59,206 bases of DNA, taken from assembly GCA_029212405.1 (NCBI GenBank), contig JARGNR010000035.1, forward strand, positions 1 to 59,206. The letters run 5' to 3'. The stretch is from Saprospiraceae bacterium (GTDB lineage: Bacteria; Bacteroidota; Bacteroidia; Chitinophagales; Saprospiraceae). The notes under the pieces are model-generated. The model saw only the letters and a program-made list of their open reading frames with translations, was not told the DNA's origin and ran no database searches. Both the position numbers and the translations under genes were made by a program. Below are positions 15,910-26,300 of the stretch, piece by piece (position 1 is the stretch's first letter; the number at the start of each line of letters is the position of its first letter).

Positions 15910-18339
15910 TTAAGGAGTCATTACCCTATTCTTCACGTGTTTTTCCAGCCATTGATCTTGCTCCCAAAGCATATGCATAATGCTTTCTCTAGCTGCATAC
16001 CCATGTGATTCTTTGGGTAACATGACCAATCGTACAGGTGCACCTAATCCTTTTAATGCATTGAAGTACCGCTCACTTTGCATTGGATAGGTACCTGAAT
16101 TATTATCTGCTTCTCCATGAATCAACAATAGAGGTGTTTTCATTTTATCACAATGCATGAATGGTGACATGTTGTAATACACATCTGGAGCTTCCCAGTA
16201 ATTTCGCTCTTCAGATTGAAATCCAAATGGGGTAAGCGTTCTATTGTATGCGCCTGACCGAGCGATTCCCGCTGCAAATAAATTGGAATGTGTCAATAAG
16301 TTTGCCGTCATGAAAGCACCATAAGAATGTCCTCCTACTGCCACTTTGTTTCTATCTATATATCCTAATGCATCCACAGCATCAATTCCTGCCTTTGCAT
16401 TTCCAACCAACTGAGATATAAATTCATCATTAGGTTGATCATCCCCTTCTCCAATAATTGGAAAAGCGGCATCGTCCAATACTACATATCCTCGATTCAC
16501 CCAATAGATCGGTGATCCATAATACGGATAGGTAAATTCATTGCTGCTTGATGTTACTTGACTTGCGCTGCTCTTATCCTTAAATTCTCTTGGATAGGCC
16601 CACATGATCATAGGCATCTTTTCCTTCTTCGTTTTATCATATCCAACGGGCAAATAAAGAGTAGCTGACAGCTCCAATCCATCTTCACGCTTATACTTGA
16701 TCACTTCTTTATGCACATCCTGAATGGCTTTGAATGGATTTTCAAATTCTGTAGCAGGACGTAAATCTCCAGTATTAATATTTCTGAAATAGAAATTTGG
16801 GTAGTCGCTTTTAGATTCCAATCTTGTCAAGATGATGCCCTTTTTGGAATCGATCATTCTTGAAATACTTTCTAACTTTTCTCCAGATTTTGCACGATAA
16901 AGTCGTTTTGTTTTATTTTCACTGATATCGTATCGATCTACAAATGGCAGTTTCCCTTCTTTTGAATATCCAGCACCAATTAAATACAATTGATCATCAT
17001 TAACGATGTCTAATGTATATCGATCGTATTTATTTTTAGAACTTACAAAGTTTCCTGGATCACTGTATCGGTCTTGATAGTTTCGCTCACTAAATAGTAC
17101 AGGTTCTTTAGATGCATCTGAAGGATCAAAAAAGCTAATTCTCAAGGTTCTGTCATTCCACCAGTAATCATATAACACAGCAAGATTGTCATTCCCCCAC
17201 TCTATGCCATTATATCTTAGTTTAGATTTAACCAATAATCGTTTTTCTCCGTCAAAAGGACTTTCCAACTCGTATAATGCATCCCGAAATTCTACTTCAA
17301 TAGCAGGGTCTCCTCCATCTAATGCTTCAGCCCAAACTAAGGTAGCAGGTCTATCCGCTCTCCATTGCAATCCACGCATTCCTGTTCGAGTACTCATAAA
17401 TCCTTTAGGCATTTCTTCAATCAATGGCACTTTTACCATATTTTTGATCAATTGCCCATCCATTCCATAAATATCATAAGAGGTAGGGAATCTGCCATAC
17501 GTTACCAAATAAGAAAACGGACGGCTGATCTCTTGAATCATTATTTGACTTCCATCAGGCGATACTGAAATGGAAGAATACATTCCACTTTCTTTCCACA
17601 CTTTTGACTCTCCCTCAAGGGTTACCATGTGTAGCTCTGAATGAGCAAGCACTTCAAAATTTTGTTCATCTGCTGGATTCTTTAATAAATCCTGGTACGT
17701 TCTATTTTGAGCCTTTTGTCCAGCTTCATTGATTGAAACCGTAGGACCACTAGGCACTGAAAGTGCAGTATTGACCAAAGAAGGTCTCGATTCAGGAAGC
17801 ATCTTTACCAGCATTTCATTGCTGTTTTTCATCCACCTGCAGACAGAACCCATGTTTGCATTCAATTTAGGTCCCATTAATTTATGTGCTTTTTTAGCGG
17901 CATAATCAATGTACCAAAGCTCAACTCCCTCTTTTACTGTATTCGTAAATGCGATTTTATTTTCATCAGGAGACCAGCTAATATTGGTAATTTTTGCGCC
18001 TTCAGGAATTCCCTCAATTGAAGATTCTTTCTTTGTTTTTACATCGTAATATTTGATGTCATAATAATATCTAGCTCTACTAGAAATATTTGTTTTGGGA
18101 TTGATTCTTAATCCTGCCAATCTCAACTCTTCTTCGGATAATTCATCTATGGATTTATATGATTTTCTATAGACCAGAATCGCTTTATCTCCATTTGAGT
18201 TCATCCGTATACCCGGAGGCATTGGAGCATCTGCAAGAGAGAGTATATCATCATCTGGCATTTGATATTTTAAATCCAATTGTGCTTCTACCATAAGGGC
18301 GGTAAAAGTAAATAAAACTGCGAGAAGAATTGTTTTCAT
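15910..18339 (-). CDS. Secreted S9 family (prolyl oligopeptidase-type) peptidase
   Basis: 809 aa with a signal peptide (MKTILLAVLFTFTALMVEAQ). The N-terminal beta-propeller (about 40-560) contains WD-like strands such as ISWSPDENKIAFT and ISVSPDGSQIMI. The C-terminal alpha/beta-hydrolase domain carries the catalytic triad Ser672 (GGHSYGAF), Asp745 (GEADNNSGT) and His779 (ESHGY). The propeller sequence, with ADAPMPPGIRM near the N-terminus and GFMSTRTGMRGLQWR in the middle, resembles the glutamyl-endopeptidase-like branch of S9, so cleavage after Glu is plausible but unproven. It should degrade peptides in the periplasm. It is transcribed alone and ends at a strong terminator. Confidence 0.92.
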   Translation of the reverse strand: MKTILLAVLFTFTALMVEAQLDLKYQMPDDDILSLADAPMPPGIRMNSNGDKAILVYRKSYKSIDELSEEELRLAGLRINPKTNISSRARYYYDIKYYDVKTKKESSIEGIPEGAKITNISWSPDENKIAFTNTVKEGVELWYIDYAAKKAHKLMGPKLNANMGSVCRWMKNSNEMLVKMLPESRPSLVNTALSVPSGPTVSINEAGQKAQNRTYQDLLKNPADEQNFEVLAHSELHMVTLEGESKVWKESGMYSSISVSPDGSQIMIQEISRPFSYLVTYGRFPTSYDIYGMDGQLIKNMVKVPLIEEMPKGFMSTRTGMRGLQWRADRPATLVWAEALDGGDPAIEVEFRDALYELESPFDGEKRLLVKSKLRYNGIEWGNDNLAVLYDYWWNDRTLRISFFDPSDASKEPVLFSERNYQDRYSDPGNFVSSKNKYDRYTLDIVNDDQLYLIGAGYSKEGKLPFVDRYDISENKTKRLYRAKSGEKLESISRMIDSKKGIILTRLESKSDYPNFYFRNINTGDLRPATEFENPFKAIQDVHKEVIKYKREDGLELSATLYLPVGYDKTKKEKMPMIMWAYPREFKDKSSASQVTSSSNEFTYPYYGSPIYWVNRGYVVLDDAAFPIIGEGDDQPNDEFISQLVGNAKAGIDAVDALGYIDRNKVAVGGHSYGAFMTANLLTHSNLFAAGIARSGAYNRTLTPFGFQSEERNYWEAPDVYYNMSPFMHCDKMKTPLLLIHGEADNNSGTYPMQSERYFNALKGLGAPVRLVMLPKESHGYAARESIMHMLWEQDQWLEKHVKNRVMTP

Positions 18340-18515
18340 GTTTGGTTTGATTTAGTTAATAAAAACAGTCGTCGAATATAATGAAAGAAAAATGTATAAT
18401 TTCGAAAAATTGATTTATTATGATTTCTTTATAATTTTAAGAATGAATCTTATTATGTTCGGAATTGAAATCAATTGGTTATCTTGATTTTTTCGATACC
18501 AACTAATCTTAATAA

Positions 18516-19343
18516 ATGGGTGAAAGTAGTTTTGTAGGTACAGTGATATTACTAATAACTGGTTTAGTTACCTATCAAGGGTTTCGAGACAGTAGCTATA
18601 GGTACGACTATATTTTTGATGTGGATAAAATACTAAGAGGGAAAGAATACATTCGATTAATTTCTTCTGGATTCCTTCATGCCAATTGGATCCATTTTGG
18701 TTTTAATATGATTGCATTGCTGGGCTTTAGTTTATCGGTAGAGAACAGTTTAGGCACTTTCAATTACCTCTTAATTTATTTTATCTCCATGATTGGAGGT
18801 AACCTATTTGCCTTATACATTCATAAAGAACATGGGGACTATCGGGCATTGGGTGCATCCGGGGCAATAAGTGGAATCGTACTGGCCTCTATTGTGTTGC
18901 TTCCCAGTGCAGAAATTTCATTTATTTTAATCCCAGGTTCAATGCCCAGTTGGGTGTTTGCTATCCTGTTTGTACTGATTTCTATTTGGGGAATTAAATC
19001 ACAAGAAGACAACATTGGGCATGAAGCACATCTTGGAGGTGCGGTCATCGGTGTGTTATGTGTATTGATCCTCCAACCCACAACCTTCATGCAGAATTGG
19101 TGGATTGCCGCTTTGATCCTCGTGCCCACAATACTCTTTCTAATACTATTGATCCGTTCTCCTAACATGCTCATCATCAGCAATTATTGGGGAGATGATA
19201 TTCAAAAATTTAAAGCTAAACTCAAACAAAACGACGAAGACCCTGATTTGGATTATCTCTTAGACAAGATTAATAAAAAAGGTATAGATAGTTTGAGCAG
19301 AAGAGAAAAAGAGCTGTTGGATAACTATAGAAAAAACCTATAA
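18516..19343 (+). CDS. Rhomboid family intramembrane serine protease
   Basis: 275 aa with six membrane helices. Motifs: HANWIHFGFNM in helix 2 (about 55-65), catalytic Ser115 in GASGAISG, and His169/His172 in the GHEAHLGG helix. A cytoplasmic C-terminal extension of about 55 residues ends in a charged SRREKELLDNYRKNL helix, as often seen in Bacteroidota rhomboids. It cleaves transmembrane segments of membrane proteins. The CrtA-like gene follows after 24 bp on the same strand, so the two are probably co-transcribed; a functional connection is not obvious. Confidence 0.93.
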   Translation: MGESSFVGTVILLITGLVTYQGFRDSSYRYDYIFDVDKILRGKEYIRLISSGFLHANWIHFGFNMIALLGFSLSVENSLGTFNYLLIYFISMIGGNLFALYIHKEHGDYRALGASGAISGIVLASIVLLPSAEISFILIPGSMPSWVFAILFVLISIWGIKSQEDNIGHEAHLGGAVIGVLCVLILQPTTFMQNWWIAALILVPTILFLILLIRSPNMLIISNYWGDDIQKFKAKLKQNDEDPDLDYLLDKINKKGIDSLSRREKELLDNYRKNL

Positions 19344-19367
19344 AATTTTTTCCTTTAAAACAATTAA

Positions 19368-20051
19368 ATGGCACAAGTTACTTGCCTTCATATTTTTCAA
19401 TATTCTGGATGGTCAACTAAATTTTGGGCATTCAAGATGATGCAATTTGCTCACCCTCATTTGCAACAAATTGATGGACTCGAATTCTATAAATTGATGG
19501 GGTCCGGAAAAGATTTTGGATTCAATCCGCTGCCTGACTGGTCCACTTATGCCCTTCTTTCTGTTTGGGAAAATGAAACAAAAGCGAATACCTTTTTTGA
19601 CTCTTCTGAGTTATTTCAGCGTTATAAAAACAAGTGCTCCGACATTACTTGTCACTACATGACATGTATCAAAACCCATGGTTATTGGTCTAAAAAACAG
19701 CCATTTCAGGAGGTTGAGCTAGATCCAAATTCAAACAAAAAGATTGGTGTAATCACACGTGCCACTATAAAAAAAAGGCACCTTTTACGATTTTGGAAAT
19801 ATGTCCCCACCTCTACTTATGCCTTAAAGAACAACCCTAATCTATTATATACCAAAGGAATAGGAGAAGTTCCAATCGTCCAAATGGCAACATTCAGCAT
19901 CTGGAAGAATATGGAGGCCATCAAAGAATTTGCCTACAAAGGGAAACACCATCGAGAGGCAATCCAAATGACTAAAAAATACAATTGGTACAAAGAAGAA
20001 ATGTTTTCTCGATTTGAAATTTATAAAACTAAAAGCTTATTGATGGAATAG
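19368..20051 (+). CDS. CrtA-like carotenoid oxygenase (spheroidene monooxygenase family)
   Basis: 227 aa. It matches the CrtA family in length and in the hallmark segment KLMGSGKDFGFNPLPDWSTYALL (about 43-64); other typical parts are FWKYVPTSTYAL and YTKGIGEVPIVQMATFSIW. Known CrtA enzymes introduce keto or hydroxy groups at C-2 of acyclic 1-hydroxy carotenoids. The neighbours cruF and crtD, encoded convergently with their operon ending 7 bp away, produce exactly such 1-hydroxy-3,4-didehydro end groups in known pathways. I therefore infer that this enzyme further oxidises that end group. The gene follows the rhomboid gene and shares its strand. Confidence 0.8.
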   Translation: MAQVTCLHIFQYSGWSTKFWAFKMMQFAHPHLQQIDGLEFYKLMGSGKDFGFNPLPDWSTYALLSVWENETKANTFFDSSELFQRYKNKCSDITCHYMTCIKTHGYWSKKQPFQEVELDPNSNKKIGVITRATIKKRHLLRFWKYVPTSTYALKNNPNLLYTKGIGEVPIVQMATFSIWKNMEAIKEFAYKGKHHREAIQMTKKYNWYKEEMFSRFEIYKTKSLLME

Positions 20052-20058
20052 TAAAATA

Positions 20059-20991
20059 TTATTTCTTTATCGCTACGGTGGTCATAAACCCAAGATTCAA
20101 TAACCTAGGAAAAAAATAATAAGGCCGTAGAATTTTTCCGATTACAAAGGAAGTAAAATACGACTCCATAGATTCCGTCCAATCAATCCCTTTCACCTCC
20201 ATTCGACTCATCCAATCCAATGTATATGGATCCAACGTGCCATAGGTATATTGTTCTTCTACCTTCCATCCATTATTTTCTAATAATAATTTCATGGTTG
20301 CGGGAGTATATAATCCGGTATGTCTAGGTGTGTGGTAACCTGACCAATATTTTCCATACTTTTTCCGCGTATAAGAGTCCAAATTCGGCACTTCAATGAC
20401 CAATGTCGCCCCTTTCGAAACTCTTGAGTTCAACAACTGAATCGTATCAATGGGAGCATAATCGTGTTCCAAATAATGCCACATCGTGATTACATTGGGG
20501 TGAATCCCCTCAGGCAAATTTTCAATACTTCCAACATGTAACGCTAGATTTTGGTATTGTTCCGGTTCATTTTTCCAGCCCTCATCACTGAAGTCCAAAC
20601 CGATTGACTTTACTCCTAAACGTTCTTGCACAACTTTAAGAAAAGAGGGCTTTCCGCACCCTACATCCAATATAGAATCTTGGCTGTTTGTAAGATACTT
20701 CCGAACGATTTTTAGACGCTTAACATCAATTTTATTTTGATCCTTATCTACCAGATTTTTATACTTTCCCCAGGCATCTCCGCCTCTGTAAGGTAAATAG
20801 GATTCTGTATAATAATGGTGTAAATCCTTGGGAACCACTCTAGGTGATAAAGCGACCATACCACAATGCCTACATCGATTAAAGCTCCAGCTATCATCTT
20901 GATGGGCCATCATGGTCTTTGTGGTGATGAATAGTTCAGTATCCTGAGCTTGACAGACCAAACAAGAAGAAACTATTTCTTTGTTTACCAC
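20059..20991 (-). CDS. Zinc-ribbon SAM-dependent methyltransferase
   Basis: 310 aa from a GTG start at 20991. That start overlaps the cruF stop (GTGGTAA) and keeps the N-terminal zinc ribbon: CLVC near the start and CRHC about 30 residues later. A longer ATG frame would lie entirely inside cruF. The Rossmann methyltransferase domain has motif I SILDVGCGKPSFL (about 110), an acidic motif II (IGLDF) and MWHYLEHDYAP (about 176-186), as in the Methyltransf_23/12 group. A helical C-terminal part (YTPATMKLLLENNGW) follows. As the last gene of the crtD-cruF operon it may methylate a hydroxylated carotenoid or a glycosylated derivative (inference). It could equally act on another small molecule or a sugar. 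Confidence 0.8.
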   Translation of the reverse strand: MVNKEIVSSCLVCQAQDTELFITTKTMMAHQDDSWSFNRCRHCGMVALSPRVVPKDLHHYYTESYLPYRGGDAWGKYKNLVDKDQNKIDVKRLKIVRKYLTNSQDSILDVGCGKPSFLKVVQERLGVKSIGLDFSDEGWKNEPEQYQNLALHVGSIENLPEGIHPNVITMWHYLEHDYAPIDTIQLLNSRVSKGATLVIEVPNLDSYTRKKYGKYWSGYHTPRHTGLYTPATMKLLLENNGWKVEEQYTYGTLDPYTLDWMSRMEVKGIDWTESMESYFTSFVIGKILRPYYFFPRLLNLGFMTTVAIKK

Positions 20992-21683
20992 AATTTTAAT
21001 ATTGCAAACGTGACAATAAAGAAGGCCACTTGATTCAAATAAAGATGAGTAGAAAATCGAGCACCACCCTTTGGAATACATTTGACTGCTAATAAGTGAA
21101 GAACAAATGCAGCGATAAACCACGTTACATAGTTTTGAAATGGTGCAATATTCCCAGTAAAATGCCAAAAATCAAAAACATGGGCCATTTGTTCCATAAA
21201 AAAATCCAACCCCACCATAAGCGAAGCACCAGTCAATGCAATAGTAAATATATTTTTAAAAAATAGTCGCGAAATTTGTGAAGTTACCGTGGTAAGCACT
21301 GCCCAATATATGCCGATCATTAATGGTACTCCAAAAACTTTAAATCCTAAATTTTCTCCATAATAGTAGGTGCCAAAGATATCACCTCTAATCACCCCAG
21401 CAATTTCCAATACCATTCCAAATATGAAAAAGAATACAAAAATAGCTTTACTATACTTTCTCGTAAACGGTACATTTAATATCACCAGCAAAAAACCCAA
21501 TAATAAATTGATTGGTGTTTTGGAAATGAACCACTCTGTATATCCAAGCCCAATACCGATTAGTGAGGATATCGTAAACAACCATAAAAGAAATATCGAT
21601 ACTCCTTCAACGGTCAACTTGGTATCGCGGATACCTAATCTATGCGCTAGCTTATGAGAAACCGATTTAATAACTTCAGTCAT
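20985..21683 (-). CDS. cruF: CruF-like carotenoid 1,2-hydratase
   Basis: 232 aa with about seven membrane helices. It matches the CruF/bisanhydrobacterioruberin hydratase family (DUF422): FGTYYYGENLGFKVFGVPLMIGIYW (about 108-132) and the FMEQMAHVFDFWHF segment (about 171-184). In known pathways CruF adds water to the 1,2 double bond of the acyclic psi-end of gamma-carotene or lycopene derivatives, giving the tertiary 1-hydroxy group of saproxanthin, myxol or deinoxanthin. It lies 34 bp after crtD on the same strand and overlaps the methyltransferase start, forming a three-gene operon. Assignment is good; the symbol is given by family. Confidence 0.85.
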   Translation of the reverse strand: MTEVIKSVSHKLAHRLGIRDTKLTVEGVSIFLLWLFTISSLIGIGLGYTEWFISKTPINLLLGFLLVILNVPFTRKYSKAIFVFFFIFGMVLEIAGVIRGDIFGTYYYGENLGFKVFGVPLMIGIYWAVLTTVTSQISRLFFKNIFTIALTGASLMVGLDFFMEQMAHVFDFWHFTGNIAPFQNYVTWFIAAFVLHLLAVKCIPKGGARFSTHLYLNQVAFFIVTFAILKLW

Positions 21684-21717
21684 GATAAATAATGTTTAAC
21701 TATAAATTAAACAAAAT

Positions 21718-23178
21718 TTATGCAATAAGGTTGCTAACAATCTTTGCAGAATTTAAACAAAGGGGCAATCCTCCGCCAGGATGGACAGATCCACCACAAA
21801 AATAGAGGTTCTTGATCGAAGAGTTAAAATTAGGGTGGCGCAGAAAAGCAGCATATCGATTGTTACTAGCCGAACCGTACAAGGCTCCTTGATGTGAACT
21901 CGTCTTTGATGCAATAAGTTTGGGATGTAATACTTCTTCACAACTTATAGATAACTCAATATCAACTCCTAAAACTCTGTTTATCTTTTGAATGATCCTC
22001 TTTCTAGCTTCTGCAATCAAAAGATCCCAGTCTTGTCCGGTATCGCTGGGTGTATTGATCATTACAAACCAATTTTCAGCACCACTTGGAGCATCTTTAG
22101 GATTATGTTTGGATGAAATGTTGATATAAATCGTGGGATCAGCATGAATAGATCGCCTATCAAAAATGAACTCGAATTCTTCTTTGTAAGAATCGCTAAA
22201 AAGAATATTGTGCAAATCAAGTTCTTCAAACACTCTATTAATTCCCCAATAAAAAATCAAAGCTGAACTACTTCTCTCTTGTTGTAATATTTTTTCAGGG
22301 GGCTGGATATCTTTCAACAAAAAGGAATATGCAGAAAACACATCCATATTGGCAACAACTATATCACCATATATCATCTCTCCATTAACTTCTAGACCTG
22401 TAACCATACTTTCTTCATGAACAATTCTTTCCACCTTTCTATTAAAATGAAAATGGACCCCATGCCTTTTTGCCAATTGAACCAATGAATTTGTAATAGA
22501 GATCATCCCTCCTTTAGGAAAAAATGTACCAATATTCATTTCCAAGTGAGGAATCATGGACATAATGCCAGGCGTCTTATAGGGAGAAGAACCATTATAT
22601 GTAGCAAATCTATTGAGCAATTGGATCAATTTGGGATTAGAAAATCTCTTTTTATTCACTTGATTCAAACTGCTGAAGACATCGTACTTAAATATCCCTG
22701 TCAGTGCACTAAACATATCTCTATTGAAATAAGAGGATACTTTATGCAATGATCGCTCTATAAAAATAGGGGTAGTTAATTCATACTTTTCTTTACTATT
22801 TTTGATGTATTGACGTATGGACGTAGAGGATTCATTAAATGTATTGGAAATGTCCTGAATTTGTTGTTCGGGATCTGAAGGCATAGTAAATCGAGTGCCA
22901 TCCTCCCAAAAGTAATTGCAAATTGTATCCATCTTCTCATACTGGAATGAATTCTTCGGATCTTCTCCAAATAATTCAAATAATTCAGTAACCAAGTCAG
23001 GAAGTGTAAATAATGAAGGACCAGCATCAAATCGGAAACCTTCTTTTGTAAAAGCACTTAACTTACCTCCAGGATACGAATTGGCTTCAAAAACATGAAC
23101 CTCATACCCCTTGTGTCTTAATCGAATAGCAGATGCAATTCCAGCAATCCCCGAACCAATAACCAATGCTTTTTGCAT
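21718..23178 (-). CDS. crtD: CrtI/CrtD-family carotenoid desaturase
   Basis: 486 aa FAD-dependent desaturase. The N-terminal dinucleotide fold is GSGIAGIASAIRLRHKGY (about 8-25), with FEANSYPGGK and FDAGPSLFTLPDLV. The C-terminal family motif is NLYFCGGSVHPGGGLPL (about 457-473). The length fits both phytoene desaturase (CrtI) and 1-hydroxy-carotenoid 3,4-desaturase (CrtD). Because it heads an operon with CruF, which makes the CrtD substrate, I favour CrtD; a CrtI elsewhere in the genome would be expected. If none exists this enzyme could be the phytoene desaturase. No defect seen in the FAD motif. Confidence 0.82.
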   Translation of the reverse strand: MQKALVIGSGIAGIASAIRLRHKGYEVHVFEANSYPGGKLSAFTKEGFRFDAGPSLFTLPDLVTELFELFGEDPKNSFQYEKMDTICNYFWEDGTRFTMPSDPEQQIQDISNTFNESSTSIRQYIKNSKEKYELTTPIFIERSLHKVSSYFNRDMFSALTGIFKYDVFSSLNQVNKKRFSNPKLIQLLNRFATYNGSSPYKTPGIMSMIPHLEMNIGTFFPKGGMISITNSLVQLAKRHGVHFHFNRKVERIVHEESMVTGLEVNGEMIYGDIVVANMDVFSAYSFLLKDIQPPEKILQQERSSSALIFYWGINRVFEELDLHNILFSDSYKEEFEFIFDRRSIHADPTIYINISSKHNPKDAPSGAENWFVMINTPSDTGQDWDLLIAEARKRIIQKINRVLGVDIELSISCEEVLHPKLIASKTSSHQGALYGSASNNRYAAFLRHPNFNSSIKNLYFCGGSVHPGGGLPLCLNSAKIVSNLIA

Positions 23179-23282
23179 ACGATAGAAACCAGTACAAGAC
23201 AGAAAAGTTGTAATGACATGTAGGATTTAACTTCATTCAACTCAATGATGAAGTTTTTCTATTTAAAAAGCAGACGATACTA

Positions 23283-23316
23283 CAAAACTCAAAAGACCAC
23301 ACCTTGCGGTGTGGCC
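23283..23316 (-). terminator. Terminator hairpin downstream of the 1302-aa HYR protein gene
   Basis: The stem ccacacc (23297-23303) / ggtgtgg (23308-23314) reads on the minus strand as CCACACC-GCAA-GGTGTGG. That is a GNRA tetraloop followed by TCTTTTGAGTTTT. It lies about 80 bp past the stop of the minus-strand gene at 23397. Confidence 0.7.
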
Positions 23317-23396
23317 CCTTCAGAATCATTTTAGAAACATTAATTCTTTTATGGCAATTGAATAACGCCATTATATTATTTGATCAACTAACTTAA

Positions 23397-26300
23397 TTAG
23401 TCAATAATCATCATTTTTTTCGTGTCGATAAACTCACCAGCTTTCAACGTGTAGTACAATATTCCTGAATTGGCATTCAATGATTCAACATCCAATGTAA
23501 TTGCGTTTTTACCTTTGTTGAATTCATTTGAAATTCTATACAATTCCTTTCCAGTGATATCAAAAATCGCTAATGTAGCCAATCCTCCTTCTTTCAAATC
23601 AAAGCCTATAGTTGTCATTCCTTTGAAAGGATTCGGTACGTTTTGGTGTAGTTTTGTCTCTATTGCTGTATCTAAACTTCTATCCAAAATCTCAAGACCC
23701 AAGTCAAATGATTTCAATGAATGATCATATACTTCTGCGTCTAGGAGATTGGAAGTAAATTCAATATTTGAAGCCAATTCGCCATCTCTGACCACTTCTA
23801 ATTCGATAGAGAATAAGATGTCATTTTCATTCATCGCTATTCCATTGACAACATTCCATGAAAGTGTGACAATATTGTTTTCCACCTTATAATTATCATC
23901 TGAAATCTCCAAGGCATTTGATTGTATACCACTAAACCTTACATCAGCACCTAGCTCTACTGTTAATTGAAGTCCTGTCAAATCATCAACTTCGTTTGCA
24001 TATACAGGTACTGTCACCTTTTCATTCGAGCTCAAAATCTGGTTGTCGATGCTCAACATTTTTGCTCCTGCTCTGGTATTTGAAAGATCTTCATTAGAAA
24101 CAAGTCCAGGATTTGCATTTCCATTGACATCTCCAATCTTAATCGCAGTAAAATCGATATGCTCATCACTTACATACAACTCATTGATAATAACTTTCTC
24201 AGGGAAATCGAATGGATTTGTAGGCTCTTCAATTTCATGAGTCGTTGGTATAAATCTCCATGAAGTGTTATCTCCAAAGTTTTCTTGTATACCCAAAATC
24301 ACCTTCCTCATCATCAATAAATCAGAAGATGTGATTTTATTATTTCCATTGACATCCGCTGCAATCAATTTGTATGGACTATCCAATTCTGCTAATCCCA
24401 AAATATGTCTTTGAATCATTACTAAATCCAATGTAGATACTCCATTTGTAGCATCATCATTTTTATACGGTTCTACCGCATATACATCATAATATTCTAC
24501 ATCTTCGAACGCATACAATCCTGAATTTTCTGTCATTTCCATTTCTGCATCCTGCTCATCCATATTCATCAACTGGACTTCGATATTCATCAATCCTTCA
24601 CTACTATGTGTTGTAATAGATCCAGCAATGGTTGCCTTGTTTCCTTCTAGATTATCTGTGCAAGCATTACTACTTTCAGAATCTTGTAAGATCAAGACTA
24701 CATCACAGAATTCATAATTACCATCTGTATCAAATACATACATCTGTAGGTTGATCTCTTCTGCAATCCCATTTGGAATATCACCACAATCAAATGTCAA
24801 TGCTTGCTGAGTTCCAGCTGCATTAAACGCAAATACTAAATCATCATCGTCATCACAACTATCAAAACTTTTCAAATCAAAGTCACTCGCCCATACTTCT
24901 GCTGATCCATCTTCACCCAATACCCAAACCACTTCACCTAAGCAAATTGGTGTTGGTGCTTTATTATCCTGCACAGTGATAATCTGTGTACAATTCGAAA
25001 CATTATCACATTCATCGGTTACAGTCCATTTCACAGTATGTACTCCACTTTCTAATGTTCTTGTCACCGTATTTCCTGTTCCATTGTATTCAACAGAACC
25101 ATCGCTGTCTACATCAATTTCATAGGTATACTCCAAATCATCCGCTGCTGTACAATCATCGGTTGCATCTACTCTTAAGTCTACTGTTTCCTGACAATCT
25201 CCATCCTCAGAAATGAAGGACTGATTGCTGCAATTTGTAAACGTTGGTGCTACCGTATTGAATACTCCAATCTTCTGTGTATATGCATAGTAAGAAGGAT
25301 TTTGTGGGTCATAGTTACACCAATCAATAATCTTCCAGTGTCTTAATACTTTAATGCAATATTCTGGTGTATTATAAAATACATTGTCATCGTAAGAAAT
25401 CGCAATATTTGAACAATCTGTATTACTCAATATTGGGAAACTGTTAAGATCTTCTGGGGTAATATTCTCTGCATTACAACCGTTCACCTCTCTGTCTGAA
25501 GGCCAACTAATGTTGTTTTCATTAAAAGGATTGTTGTCCCCTACAGTTATAATCTGGATACAAGAAGCTGTACGACCTTGTGGATCCGTAGCTCTCCAAG
25601 TTCTTCTTACAGTTCCTATTCCACAATCGTTCAAGTTTACTTGATCCGTAAACGTCACCTCAACACTACAATTATCATCACCAACTGCTTCTCCTGTCAA
25701 AGACAAATCTTCGTAATCTTGGGTACACTGAATGAATAAATTGTCAGGACACTCAATCGTAGGATTAATTTTATCCTGGACATTTACATTCACTACACAA
25801 TCATTATAATTATCTGCTTTGTCATATACTCTCAATACTACTTTGATATAACCCGCGTTCACATCTTCACAGCAGAAATTTACTTTCTCACCAAACTGTA
25901 AATCACTAGGAAAGCCACAGTTGGTACTTAGTCTTTTTACTTCATATCTATCAATGGCACAATTATCAAAACTACCATCATCTATAGACGTTGCAAATAT
26001 ATCTGCCCATCCTTCATCTTCTAGACCTACCACAGTATATCCTTCACATACAGGTGTTGGTGCCTCTCCATCCATCACGATTACTTCTGTAAAACATTGT
26101 GTTGAATTGTCGCAAGCATCAGTAATCGTATATACAATCCATGAAGTATCTTGTGGCAACTCATATATTGTATACAATCCAGTTGTAGGATCATACGTAA
26201 TATTATCATAAATTGGGTTTTCAAATGGGTCTCCATTTTCATCTCTCAATTTGTATCCTACGTTGTACGTATAGTCACTGCATTCAAAAATAATTATTGG

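Noticed and set aside
20992-21168. Longer methyltransferase frame reaching an ATG at 21168
   Set aside because: The extra 59 codons lie entirely inside cruF and resemble no methyltransferase N-terminus; the GTG at 20991 overlapping the cruF stop keeps the zinc ribbon complete.
23178-23282. Possible small gene or promoter box upstream of crtD
   Set aside because: No TAnnTTTG match on the minus strand and no reasonable short frame.
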